This document shows positions 44,326 through 52,752 of a stretch of DNA of 64,000 nucleotides, piece after piece (positions within the stretch are counted from its first letter, which is position 1; each line of letters starts with the position of its first letter). The DNA is taken from contig NZ_BNJR01000007.1 in the NCBI RefSeq assembly GCF_016860605.1, forward strand, positions 1 through 64,000, written 5' to 3'. This stretch comes from Lentilactobacillus fungorum. Lineage in GTDB: Bacteria; Bacillota; Bacilli; Lactobacillales; Lactobacillaceae. Below the pieces are notes generated by a model, which saw only the letters and a program-made list of their open reading frames with translations, ran no database searches and was not told where the DNA came from. A program made the translations under genes and the position numbers.

Positions 44326-44445
44326 TAGGACAGCTATGCCAGGCAGAAACCTCCGGATAAGCACCTCTGACAAAAATTCCAAGCCCGGGAATTCCTGCCA
44401 GAGGAGACTTATCCTCCGGTTTCTAAGCGCTTTGCTCCGCTCACT
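44326..44445 (+). repeat. Palindromic repeat unit R5
   Basis: Arms AGAAACC/GGTTTCT, GGATAAG/CTTATCC, CCTCTG/CAGAGG and AATTCC/GGGAATT, all different from R1-R4 yet complementary. Confidence 0.88.
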
Positions 44446-44449
44446 TTTT

Positions 44450-44568
44450 TAGGACAGCTGCGCAAAGCAGAAACTTCCGCATAAAACATCTTGGCCAAAA
44501 ATCCAAGCCCGGGATTTCCGGCCAAGATGCCTTATGCTCCAGTTTCTAAGCGCTTTGCTCCGCTCACT
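44450..44568 (+). repeat. Palindromic repeat unit R6
   Basis: Nearly identical to R3 (three differences in 119 bp), one of which (A to G in CCGGCCAAG) restores a pair with CTTGGCC. It ends 7 bp before the AGGAGG of the FMN reductase gene. Confidence 0.9.
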
Positions 44569-44591
44569 TTTTTTAGGAGGCAAAAAGGAAA

Positions 44592-45095
44592 ATGCAAATT
44601 GTCGCAATTAACGGTAGTACCCGGGCCCCCAATAATTCTGGGGTCATGGTTCACGCCTTACTAAGGGGCCTTTCCTATAAGCAAATCCAGTTAGCGGATT
44701 ATCAAGTTAATGAGATTATTGACCAACGACACGAAAAAGGGCCTTGGCAATCAGCCAACGATGATTATCCCCAGTTGATTGGGCAATTAACGGCGGCTGA
44801 CTGGCTTATTTTTGCCACCCCGGTTTATTGGTACGGGGTTTCTGGCTTATTAAAGACGTTCATGGATCGCTGGTCGGAAAGTTTGGCGACTGATGAAGCT
44901 TTCAAATCAAAGCTGGCGGCTAAGCGAGTTATTTTACTAATTGCTGGAAGTGATGAACCAAAAAGAAAAGCCAAGCCAATTATCTCAGAGTTCAACTATG
45001 TTTGTGACTTTTTAGACTGGCAGTTAGTTGCCAAGGATACCGGAGCGGTGACCAGACTTGGTGAGTTAAATCAGCGGCTACAAACGCTCAACTAA
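44592..45095 (+). CDS. NAD(P)H-dependent FMN reductase / flavodoxin-fold protein
   Basis: A 167-residue flavodoxin-like protein. The FMN phosphate loop GSTRAPNNSG is at residues 8-17, and ATPVYWYGVSGLLKTFMDR is the typical isoalloxazine-side motif. It probably reduces flavin or quinone with NAD(P)H. ATG follows AGGAGGCAAAAAGG. It ends 14 bp before the quinone oxidoreductase at 45110, so the two form a redox operon, possibly under the divergent Rgg regulator. Confidence 0.82.
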   Translation: MQIVAINGSTRAPNNSGVMVHALLRGLSYKQIQLADYQVNEIIDQRHEKGPWQSANDDYPQLIGQLTAADWLIFATPVYWYGVSGLLKTFMDRWSESLATDEAFKSKLAAKRVILLIAGSDEPKRKAKPIISEFNYVCDFLDWQLVAKDTGAVTRLGELNQRLQTLN

Positions 45096-45109
45096 AATGA
45101 GGTGATAGT

Positions 45110-46069
45110 TTGAAAGCTTTATATTTTAACGAATTTGGCGATAGTTCGGTTTTACAGTATGGCGAGGTTGCCGATCCGCAAATTTCCAATGATGACTTAT
45201 TGGTTAAAACAACCTATATTGGCTTAAACTTCGCTGATATTTATCGCCGACGCGGCAATTATCAGATCAAAGAGCATCACCCGTATATCAATGGTTACGA
45301 AGCCGCAGGCGTTGTGGTGAAAGTTGGGGCCCAAACTAGCGGCTGGCAAATTGGCGATCAGGTCTTATTTGTCGACGTTCCTTTAGCAAACGCTGAATTG
45401 GTTGCTGTGCCAAGTCAAAATGCCATCAAGCTGCCCCGTGATATTCCTGTTAAGCTCGCGGCAACAATCGGTCTGCAAGGCTTAACGGCAGATTTTTTGG
45501 CGCATGATTTGATAAGTGGGAAAAAAGGCGACAAGGCTTTTATTCATGGTATCAGCGGTGGTGTTGACCAGCTATTGTCCCAGATATTAACGGCGGATGG
45601 TTTCAAAGTTTTCGGCTCCGTTTCAACCAGTGATAAACAAAAAATTGCGATCAACCAAGGCGCCAGTGCAGTTTATTTAAGAAAGCCGGGTTGGTATGAA
45701 GGCTTGACGTCAACGTTTGATGTTGTGTTTGATGGGGTTGGCAGTACGGTGCCGTTAAGCTTGAAGTTGGCTAAACGGAAAGGAAAGTTGGTTTTCTATG
45801 GCATGGCGGGTGGTAATCCGCCCAAGATTGACTTACGGGATGTGTTGGGAAAATCGCAAGTAATTACGACGGGCGATCTCTGGGATTATTTAACAAGTGC
45901 AGAGGAGCGGCAACGGCGAAGTGCCCGATTGTTTGACTATGTTAATCGGGGATTGTTGACAGTCACAGAACCGATAATTTTCCCTTTGTCCCATGGGAAA
46001 GAAGCCTATGACTATCTTGAGTCCGGCGAGAGTATTGGGAAGATTCTCTTCGTGCCGGATGGCAATTAA
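45110..46069 (+). CDS. Quinone oxidoreductase (zinc-independent MDR family)
   Basis: A 319-residue enzyme. TTG start after GAGGTGATAG. GroES-like N-terminal half with NGYEAAGVVVKVG; the nucleotide site IHGISGGVDQLLSQIL is a variant of the usual AxGGVG motif. KLAATIGLQGLTADFLAHD is typical of quinone reductases. It likely uses NADPH to reduce quinones or enones. Second gene of the redox operon with the FMN reductase. Confidence 0.85.
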   Translation: MKALYFNEFGDSSVLQYGEVADPQISNDDLLVKTTYIGLNFADIYRRRGNYQIKEHHPYINGYEAAGVVVKVGAQTSGWQIGDQVLFVDVPLANAELVAVPSQNAIKLPRDIPVKLAATIGLQGLTADFLAHDLISGKKGDKAFIHGISGGVDQLLSQILTADGFKVFGSVSTSDKQKIAINQGASAVYLRKPGWYEGLTSTFDVVFDGVGSTVPLSLKLAKRKGKLVFYGMAGGNPPKIDLRDVLGKSQVITTGDLWDYLTSAEERQRRSARLFDYVNRGLLTVTEPIIFPLSHGKEAYDYLESGESIGKILFVPDGN

Positions 46070-46218
46070 GCTATTTATTTAGGTAAAAACGTCTTTTCGT
46101 AGGATCTATTAATCCTGATACAAATAAAGCTGAAGCCGATAGCTTTGCGTGGCTACCCTCCCAAAACAATGAAGAGTCACTCCAGGCAATAATAAAGCCT
46201 ATAAAAAATGCTTTCCAG

Positions 46219-46788
46219 TCAGGCCGGCGTTAAAATCGTCAAGATATAGAACCCCAAGAGAACGAGCTCTAATACCAGCCAAAGCAAAAATCCTAGTGGG
46301 TGGTTGGGGTTGATCGTAATCCCAAGTCCCATTGATTTTGGCACAAACAGATCCGTTACGTCTCCTTGATAAAGTGATTTGAGCTTTAGATAACTTACTG
46401 GCATTAAAAGGAGAACAAAAGTCATCACCCAAATGCCGATAAACTTACTCTCTTGGGCAGTTGTGGCAAACGGCGTAAATAAAACTGGCAGCAAAGTCAA
46501 CCCCAGTAAGATTAGCATTGCCCGGTTTAACCATTTGCCATCCTTTTTCTGATTAATCAATTGATAATCCTTTTTAACTTGGTTCATGTAACGCTCGTCG
46601 CCTTTGAGCATGTAGTCGAGAGAAAGTTTGTAAAGTTTACTAATCGCGACTAGGGTTGGAATATCTGGGTAACTTTTGCCGGTCTCCCAGTTAGAAACGG
46701 TTTGGCGGCGAACGTGGAGCTGGCTGGCAACGTTACTTTGAGTCAGTCCCAATTCGGTTCTTCGTTGTTTTAGAATGTTAGCTAGCAT
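46219..46788 (-). CDS. XRE-family regulator with membrane tail
   Basis: About 189 residues. HTH at 1-60 (LKQRRTELGLTQSNVASQLHVRRQTVSNWETGKSYPD), linker, then four predicted helices (about 87-105, 115-133, 160-185). Two adjacent ATGs (46791 and 46788) follow GAAAGGG; the second has better spacing. Divergent from a similar gene at 47079. Membrane-tethered repressor or sensor is an inference. Confidence 0.8.
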   Translation of the reverse strand: MLANILKQRRTELGLTQSNVASQLHVRRQTVSNWETGKSYPDIPTLVAISKLYKLSLDYMLKGDERYMNQVKKDYQLINQKKDGKWLNRAMLILLGLTLLPVLFTPFATTAQESKFIGIWVMTFVLLLMPVSYLKLKSLYQGDVTDLFVPKSMGLGITINPNHPLGFLLWLVLELVLLGFYILTILTPA

Positions 46789-46893
46789 CATATCGGCCCT
46801 TTCAGTGGCGCATTAATTAAAAATAGTATGACGTAGAACGGGTTGCTAGACAAGCAATTATTCATTGCTGAGCTAAACGGGTTACCGCTAACT

Positions 46894-46919
46894 CGCAAAC
46901 TCCTCGATTGCAGTTTGCG
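46894..46919. other. 8-bp inverted repeat between two divergent XRE-membrane genes
   Basis: CGCAAACT and AGTTTGCG are exact complements 10 bp apart within the 290-bp gap 46789-47078. It could be an operator for one of the flanking regulators. The gap also has a TTGACA at about 46990. Confidence 0.4.
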
Positions 46920-47078
46920 TTTCTGAATTATCATTTGGGCCGGCGGGCGCTTAAGTTAGGCTTGCGGTTGTTATTCATGTCTAAGTGAGTTGACATGGCG
47001 CTTTTTTGCTTCAATATCAACTGGTTTGGCGGAAATAATTTTCTCACTCGTGTATGATGCTAGTAAGGAGTTGAGGAA

Positions 47079-47669
47079 ATGGTCATCGGAAATAAAATCA
47101 AAACTTATCGACAAGTTCGTGGGTTTTCTCAAGAAGAATTAGCAAAGAAAGTTTATGTTTCAAGACAAACCGTTTCCAATTGGGAGACCAACAAACGCTA
47201 TCCCGATATTCAAAATATTTTATTACTTAGCGTCCTTTTTGATGTTTCTGTCGATGAACTGGTTAAAGGGGATTTGGAAGCTATGAAGGAAAAACTGTCT
47301 AATAGAAAAGTAAACGCGGCAATGTCCGTGTATACCTATATGATGCTGATTGCGACGCTGTTGGGGGCAATTTCAATGGGATTGGTCGTTTATTTTGAAA
47401 ACGAACCGATCGTTATTTTGATTCCGATTATTTGTTTTTCGGTTATGTTTTTCAGTTCAATTAAGATCGAGCGATTAAAGAATCGCCAGGATCTCAAAAC
47501 CTTTGCAGAAATTATGGCCTTTACGGAAGGAAAGGACGTTGAGGCCCAACGAAAGAAACGGAATCGATCACACGATGCAATGGAAAAAGCCATGATTGTT
47601 GGTGGCTTTGCAGGAATCGTCTTGGTGATGACGCTCATATCCGTTTTGGTGTTTGCAGTCCTTAAATAA
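47079..47669 (+). CDS. XRE-family regulator with membrane tail
   Basis: A 196-residue protein. HTH at 1-60 (IKTYRQVRGFSQEELAKKVYVSRQTVSNWETNKRYPDI), then helices about 87-108, 112-128 and 168-193, with a charged segment between. ATG follows AAGGAGTTGAGG. Single gene with its own terminator. No transporter is beside it, unlike the copies at 48907, 55262 and 58614. Confidence 0.82.
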   Translation: MVIGNKIKTYRQVRGFSQEELAKKVYVSRQTVSNWETNKRYPDIQNILLLSVLFDVSVDELVKGDLEAMKEKLSNRKVNAAMSVYTYMMLIATLLGAISMGLVVYFENEPIVILIPIICFSVMFFSSIKIERLKNRQDLKTFAEIMAFTEGKDVEAQRKKRNRSHDAMEKAMIVGGFAGIVLVMTLISVLVFAVLK

Positions 47670-47694
47670 ATCGCTCTTTAGTTTGTGATTATAC

Positions 47695-47743
47695 AAAATG
47701 CCCTAATGGGTTTGCTTAATTGCAAACGCGATTAGGGCATTTT
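47695..47743. terminator. Bidirectional terminator
   Basis: AAATGCCCTAAT pairs with ATTAGGGCATTT, with an inner GTTTGC/GCAAAC stem and TTTT on the plus side. Confidence 0.85.
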
Positions 47744-47775
47744 GATGATTCAAGGTCGTTTCTAATCGAGGATAA

Positions 47776-48672
47776 CTAAATACTCAAGAAGTCCTTTTGC
47801 TTAAATTCAGGATTTGGATAGTGGTAGAAGCCTTCTCCAGATTCCATCCCCAGCTTGCCTTCGTCGAGTAACTTCTTTAGCGCATCTGCCAGTGGCTGGG
47901 TGTTGGCTTCTGGATGGGCTTGGGCTTCTGCTAAGGTGATGTTGTAAGCCGTTCGGATGCCGACAACGTCCAAAATTGCAAATGGCCCCATCGGTGCACC
48001 GGTTGCTGCCATCCATGTTCGATCAATCATTTGCGGATCGGCAACGCCCTTAACCCAGAGGTCTTCACCAGCGCTTAGCAGCGGAATCAGCAGTGAGTTT
48101 AGAATGTAGCCAGGCTGTTCTTTCTTTAATTGAATTGGAATCATGCCAATGTTGCGAGCAAAGTCAACAATTTCTTGGTAAATGGCGGGATCAGTTTTTG
48201 GTGAACCCATAATTTCGGCGGTATTGTTCAGCCAAACTTGGTTGGCAAAGTGCATGTTTAAGAACTGGGCTGGCCGGCCGGTGTCTTCCATGAACATACT
48301 TGGAACTAACGTGGACGAGTTACTAGTGAAAATCGCTTCTTTAGGCGCGAACTTAGCAATCTTTTGGTAGAAGTCCTTCTTGATGTCGGGACGTTCTGGA
48401 ATCGCCTCAATTACTAAGTCAGCATTAGCCACGGCTTTTTCCAAGTCCCAACTATAACTGATATTGGCAAGGCCTTGTTCGAATTCAGCATCGGTGGCGG
48501 CAATATCATTTTTATACGCGTGCCGCAGCCCCTTGATTCGTTCTTTGGCGGTATTAATCGCGTCTTCGTTAATATCATACACAGTAACACTAAAGCCTTT
48601 AAAGGCGGCTTGAAAAGCAATTTGGCTACCTAAGACCCCACTACCTGCAACGGTTACGTTTTTTATTGTCAT
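47776..48672 (-). CDS. 3-hydroxyacyl-CoA dehydrogenase family protein
   Basis: A 298-residue NAD-dependent enzyme, reversible oxidation of 3-hydroxyacyl-CoA. NAD motif GSGVLGSQIAFQAAFKG at the N-terminus; NSSTLVPS and the catalytic-His segment LNMHFANQVW are visible, with a C-terminal helical dimer domain. ATG follows GGGGGAG. Lactobacilli lack full beta-oxidation, so its true substrate (for example a short hydroxy acid derivative) is open. Single gene. Confidence 0.85.
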   Translation of the reverse strand: MTIKNVTVAGSGVLGSQIAFQAAFKGFSVTVYDINEDAINTAKERIKGLRHAYKNDIAATDAEFEQGLANISYSWDLEKAVANADLVIEAIPERPDIKKDFYQKIAKFAPKEAIFTSNSSTLVPSMFMEDTGRPAQFLNMHFANQVWLNNTAEIMGSPKTDPAIYQEIVDFARNIGMIPIQLKKEQPGYILNSLLIPLLSAGEDLWVKGVADPQMIDRTWMAATGAPMGPFAILDVVGIRTAYNITLAEAQAHPEANTQPLADALKKLLDEGKLGMESGEGFYHYPNPEFKQKDFLSI

Positions 48673-48906
48673 TGTGTCTCCCCCTTAGAATATTGAAAAC
48701 GGTTACGTATATATACATACTCATTATAAAATAGGTGTCGTTAAAAGCAATTAAAGTGAATGTTAATAATAGTGGTTGACTGAGATAAGCGGGATTAAGT
48801 GGAATCGTGGTGCGCAACTGCTGGTTGCATCCCCACGCACTAATGATTCGCGTGCATTTTCAAAGCAGTTAAGTAATAATAAACTTTAGAGATCAAGGAG
48901 ATGATT

Positions 48907-49248
48907 ATGGTGATTTTAGGACAGCGAATCAAAGAAGAACGTGAAAAAAATGATTGGACTCAAGATCAGTTGGCAGAAACCCTGCATGTGAGTCGCCAAG
49001 CAGTTTCAAAATGGGAAAACGGGACGGCTTATCCTGACATTGATCGGTTGATTCAACTGAGTGATTTGTTCAATATCACGTTGGACAGTTTGATTAAGGG
49101 CGACCAAGACTTACAGCGAAAGATTGTCATTGGCAGTGACAATCATTCCCAGACAAATCTCTGGGACTTTATGAACGCCAAGGGCTGGGTGATGCTGTTT
49201 TTGATTGTATGTGTGATTTGTTGGGCGTTTGTTAAGATTAACCCCTAA
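48907..49248 (+). CDS. XRE regulator with one membrane helix, heads ABC operon 1
   Basis: A 113-residue protein: HTH at 1-62 (IKEEREKNDWTQDQLAETLHVSRQAVSKWENGTAYPD), linker, one C-terminal helix (about 92-110). ATG 48901 touches AAGGAG, so ATG 48907 at 6-nt spacing is chosen. The ABC ATPase gene starts 70 bp downstream on the same strand, so it is probably the cognate regulator of the exporter. Confidence 0.82.
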   Translation: MVILGQRIKEEREKNDWTQDQLAETLHVSRQAVSKWENGTAYPDIDRLIQLSDLFNITLDSLIKGDQDLQRKIVIGSDNHSQTNLWDFMNAKGWVMLFLIVCVICWAFVKINP

Positions 49249-49318
49249 TTAGTATAGCTCATTTTGAATTCTTGTGAAAATGGTTACATAACGGTAAATG
49301 CCAAAGGAGATCTTTATC

Positions 49319-50230
49319 TTGAATCAGCCAATATTAGCAGTTCACCAATTGAATAAATCATTTGGTGCAAAACAGGTATTACATGATATCTCATTTGCTT
49401 GTCAACGTGGTCACGTCATTGGTTTGGTTGGTGCCAATGGTGCTGGGAAAACCACCCTCATGAAGGCAATTCTAGGTCTGACAACCGCAACTGGGCAAAT
49501 AAGTATCGATGGGCAATCCACTTCGTTTGACCACCACGAAGTGTTACATGAAGTCGGCGCGTTGATTGAGTATCCTAGTATTTATCCCTTTATGAGTGGC
49601 CGGGATCATTTAAAGTTATTTGCTAAGGGGCCTCGACGTCATCAGCGCATTGAGCAAACGATCGCTGAGTTGCACTTGGCTAAGTACATTGATCGGCCAG
49701 CGAAGGGATATTCGCTGGGGATGAAACAGAAGTTGGGGATTGCCTTAGCGATCCTCAATGACCCTAAGTTGGTTATCTTAGATGAGCCAATGAACGGGTT
49801 AGATCCTCAAGCCAATAAAGAGTTACGGGAGCTGATTATCAGCAAGCGCCAAGCTGGAACAACGTTTTTAATTTCGAGTCATATCCTTGGTGAGCTGCAA
49901 CGAATTGCTGATGATTTGTTGATCATTGACCATGGCAAAATTGTCAAACAAACCACGATGGCCGATTTATTGGCGGCCAGCTCCCATCAATTGATTCTTT
50001 CAACCAGTAACGATGTAAAGGCCCGCAAAGTCTTAACGAAAGCCGGCTATCAGCTAACCGAAGATCCCAAGCCCACCATTCAAGTTGGGGCTGAAACCAA
50101 ACTGGAACCCATTTTGGATGTCCTCAGCCAGCAACAAGTTACTGTCTTGGATGTCCAACATCACGACGCCGATTTGGAAGATTCAGTTTTGAAGCTGTTG
50201 GATCACAATCAACTTCAAAAGGAGGGATAG
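49319..50230 (+). CDS. BcrA-type ABC transporter ATPase
   Basis: A 303-residue ATPase of the bacitracin/lantibiotic self-protection type. TTG 49319 is chosen because AAAGGAGA lies at proper spacing; the frame upstream from 49298 contains that site. Walker A GANGAGKTT (38-46), signature YSLGMKQK, Walker B LVILDEP, and NGLDP. The C-terminal 80 residues form the accessory domain of this family. Two bases separate it from the permease gene. Closely resembles the ATPase at 55970. Confidence 0.9.
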   Translation: MNQPILAVHQLNKSFGAKQVLHDISFACQRGHVIGLVGANGAGKTTLMKAILGLTTATGQISIDGQSTSFDHHEVLHEVGALIEYPSIYPFMSGRDHLKLFAKGPRRHQRIEQTIAELHLAKYIDRPAKGYSLGMKQKLGIALAILNDPKLVILDEPMNGLDPQANKELRELIISKRQAGTTFLISSHILGELQRIADDLLIIDHGKIVKQTTMADLLAASSHQLILSTSNDVKARKVLTKAGYQLTEDPKPTIQVGAETKLEPILDVLSQQQVTVLDVQHHDADLEDSVLKLLDHNQLQKEG

Positions 50231-50232
50231 AT

Positions 50233-51018
50233 TTGAGAACGTTATTATGGCAGGAAGCCTTTAAATTGTTGAAGAAAAAGAGTACCTATTGGGTCACGAT
50301 CTTTCTGATTATTAGCGGCCTGGGGCAGGCGTTTTTAGAAAAGTTGTATCCTCACAATAAGGTTCTAACCGCACCAATGGCCTTTTCTTCCAGCTTTGGG
50401 GCGACTACTTGGTTAATCTTCATCATGATTGCGGCTTGTGCAACCGTCCTATCAATGGAATTTCAGTATGGCACCGTTAAGGAAATCATTTATCAACAAT
50501 ATTCCCGGAGTACTATTTTAATTAGTAAGTGGCTGGTGATGTTGGGTTATTCGATCTATCTGTATGTTATGACCGGTGCGGTGGCGCTTCTAGGAAAAGT
50601 ACTATTCGTGAACGACCAGTTTTCGCTGACCGCGATTGATCCCTATTCGAATCACTTAACGTTTTTGCAACAATGGTTGGCATCGATGAGTAGTAGTTTT
50701 ATGACGCTCTGGTTAGTTTTAAGTGTTGTTTTCTTATTTGCAACGCTGTTTAGATCAGCAACAATGGCTGTAACAGCTGGGATTGTTGCCTTCTTTGCTT
50801 TTAATGCAGTCAGCGTCTTAATGTTCAAGTTAATCACGAAGTTTAACTGGGTTAAATGGAATCCATTTAACTTCTTGAATTTCTCTAACCAAATCACTGA
50901 TCCTGCTAGGCACACCTTAACGCAACTATCAGATACTCAATTATTGATTGGCAGTTTGGGCTACACGGCACTTTTCCTGGCAATTGGGTTGTTTTCGTTT
51001 CGAAAGCAGAGTGTGTAG
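50233..51018 (+). CDS. ABC-2-type permease, partner of the 49319 ATPase
   Basis: A 261-residue protein with six predicted helices, starting with TTG after GGAGGG. Typical ABC-2 exporter subunit: MEFQYGTVKEIIYQQYSR follows helix 2 as in the BcrB/lantibiotic permeases. It should form a 2+2 exporter that removes a membrane-active peptide or lipid II binder (inference from family). Confidence 0.82.
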   Translation: MRTLLWQEAFKLLKKKSTYWVTIFLIISGLGQAFLEKLYPHNKVLTAPMAFSSSFGATTWLIFIMIAACATVLSMEFQYGTVKEIIYQQYSRSTILISKWLVMLGYSIYLYVMTGAVALLGKVLFVNDQFSLTAIDPYSNHLTFLQQWLASMSSSFMTLWLVLSVVFLFATLFRSATMAVTAGIVAFFAFNAVSVLMFKLITKFNWVKWNPFNFLNFSNQITDPARHTLTQLSDTQLLIGSLGYTALFLAIGLFSFRKQSV

Positions 51019-51100
51019 TTAATCATCCTATTAAAGGAGCCAATTAGTTGCTTTTACCCTTTATTCGGCTTATATTGACTCCCAATAAGGGGTGATAATC

Positions 51101-51718
51101 ATGTTTAACTGGGAAACGTTTGAGCCTGCCGAATACAGTCGCGATGAGAAGCTAAGCTTTGTGGATTTGACTAAGCGCAGCTACGTGACCGCTGAGGGGG
51201 ATGCCAATGACCATTCCGCAGATCCTAACTTTTTAAGGTTAGCTACTGCTGCCGCCCAGATTGCTAAGACGATTAGCGGTGGACCCGCCAATGGGATTCC
51301 CGTTTCTGGATTTAAGGATTACGTGCCGTATCCAGTTCAAGCAGTTTGGACCGCTCAAGGGAACAATGAACATTTTAAAATTTGGATTAAACAGCCATTA
51401 TTTATTGATGAGGCTGATTTTGCCGCCGCGATGACCCAAACTGATTTTGATCACTTTGATGAAGATGAAATCCACTTTGAACATTTAGCGGAAGGCATCG
51501 AGATCCAAACGGTTAACCGGGGACCATTAACGGCGGACGCACCGGCATTGCAGACACTGACTGAAGCAATTAAGGTAAATGGCTACAAGCGACTGCACGA
51601 TGACCAGCACCGCGAAGTGTATATCGACGGGTTGCCGCTGGATGAGGATAAAGTCGTGTTGGTTAGGCTGACAATTGATCCGAATGGTCAAGAGTTGCCG
51701 GGATTGGTTCATAACTAA
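51101..51718 (+). CDS. GyrI-like small-molecule-binding domain protein
   Basis: A 205-residue protein of the GyrI/AraC-effector-domain (SHS2) fold, COG4832-like: SYVTAEGDAN near the N-terminus and the C-terminal YIDGLPLDEDKVVLVRLTIDP are characteristic. It has no DNA-binding domain. ATG 51101 follows AAGGGGTG. Such proteins bind hydrophobic drugs, and some hydrolyse them. It stands 82 bp after the exporter operon, which would fit a drug-sequestering role (inference). Confidence 0.75.
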   Translation: MFNWETFEPAEYSRDEKLSFVDLTKRSYVTAEGDANDHSADPNFLRLATAAAQIAKTISGGPANGIPVSGFKDYVPYPVQAVWTAQGNNEHFKIWIKQPLFIDEADFAAAMTQTDFDHFDEDEIHFEHLAEGIEIQTVNRGPLTADAPALQTLTEAIKVNGYKRLHDDQHREVYIDGLPLDEDKVVLVRLTIDPNGQELPGLVHN

Positions 51719-51837
51719 AGTGAGCGGAGCAAAACGGTTAGAGACTGGAGCCTAAGGGACTTTCGACTGAAACCTTGGGCTTGGGTTTTTGTCGGAAGTC
51801 CCTTAGGTGCAAGTCTCTGTTTTGCGGAGCTGTCCTA
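51719..51837 (-). repeat. Palindromic repeat unit R7, minus orientation
   Basis: A full 119-bp unit beginning immediately after the stop codon at 51718. Read on the minus strand its arms are AGAGACT/AGTCTCT and CCTAAGGGACTT/AAGTCCCTTAGG around the constant AAGCCC loop. The inner arms share almost nothing with R1-R6 in sequence but pair over 12 bp. Confidence 0.88.
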
Positions 51838-51878
51838 ATCTGTGTTGCCAAGAACAAATGCAAAAGAAGGTACTATTC

Positions 51879-51926
51879 AAAAAGGCTCATACGACCTATA
51901 AAAAAATAGGTCGTATGGGCCTTTTT
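51879..51926. terminator. Bidirectional terminator
   Basis: AAAAGGCTCATACGACCTAT pairs with ATAGGTCGTATGGGCCTTTT with one mismatch over an A6 loop. Confidence 0.9.
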
Positions 51927-51931
51927 GACTG

Positions 51932-52138
51932 CTAACGAAGCCGATGCTTGATTATCCAAAACGGCGTAGCGATTAACACACCACCCACTAACGGGATGAG
52001 CGTGTAAACAATGGCGGCTAGACTATTTTGGCCTTCGTAAAGAACAAAATAAATGATTGCTAATAATGAAACGATCAAGCCGCAAATGGGAACTGTGAGG
52101 GTGGCATCATTGAGTAATCTTTTTTTATAATCATTCAT
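51932..52138 (-). CDS. Small two-helix membrane protein
   Basis: A 68-residue protein with two predicted helices (about 13-33 and 40-60) and a basic tail. GGGGAG directly abuts ATG 52147, so ATG 52138 is chosen. No family recognised. It is convergent with the GyrI-like gene and divergent from the GntR operon. Confidence 0.6.
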   Translation of the reverse strand: MNDYKKRLLNDATLTVPICGLIVSLLAIIYFVLYEGQNSLAAIVYTLIPLVGGVLIATPFWIIKHRLR

Positions 52139-52320
52139 TGTGAGCATCTCCCCATGAACCTAATCCATTTAGAAATAAAGCCTAGTCTTTAACAATTTCA
52201 GAATAGCACCAATTTCATTCAGTAGCCAGTTGACTAGCTCATTAATTTTAGGAATTCAAAGTCCCCAGTAAGCCCCAAATAATAATTATTTCAGCTATAA
52301 TTCGCATTTTTAAATCAACT

Positions 52321-52350
52321 GTGTTATTGTGTATTAGTAAGATATAACAC
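52321..52350. promoter_or_regulatory. Inverted-repeat operator for the GntR regulator
   Basis: GTGTTAT (52321-52327) and its exact complement ATAACAC (52344-52350) are 16 bp apart, directly ahead of the GGGAGG site of the YtrA-like gene. YtrA-type regulators bind such spaced repeats in their own promoters. Confidence 0.65.
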
Positions 52351-52365
52351 TAGGGAGGTGGCACA

Positions 52366-52752
52366 ATGAAATTCGATGATAAGATTCCCATTTATTATCA
52401 AATCAAGAACTACATTTATCGCCAGATTATTACAGGCAAATTAGTTCCTGGCGAAAAGATTCCGGCGGTGCGGCAGTTAGCTGTTGACCTGACCGTTAAT
52501 GTGAATACGGTCCAGCGGGCGTTAGGTGAATTAATTTCAGAAGGAATTCTTGAATCACGACGGGGGTTGGGAAATTTTGTGACGGAAGATCAGGCCATCA
52601 TTGATCAAATGAAGCATCGATTAATTATTCAACAGCTTCACGAGATGTATATGAATTTGCATAATTTAAACGTAACTGATGACGAAATCGTTCAGTATTT
52701 GCGCCAATATATTGAGGATCGGAGGAAACATCAAGATGAACAATACAGTTGA
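52366..52752 (+). CDS. YtrA-subfamily GntR regulator, heads ABC operon 2
   Basis: A 128-residue regulator with a winged HTH (IPYYQIKNYIYRQIITGKLVPGEKIPAVRQLAVDLTVNVNTVQRAL) and a short helical tail, the layout of YtrA, which represses its own cell-wall-stress ABC operon. ATG follows GGGAGGTGGC. It overlaps the ATPase gene by 17 bp. Confidence 0.9.
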   Translation: MKFDDKIPIYYQIKNYIYRQIITGKLVPGEKIPAVRQLAVDLTVNVNTVQRALGELISEGILESRRGLGNFVTEDQAIIDQMKHRLIIQQLHEMYMNLHNLNVTDDEIVQYLRQYIEDRRKHQDEQYS

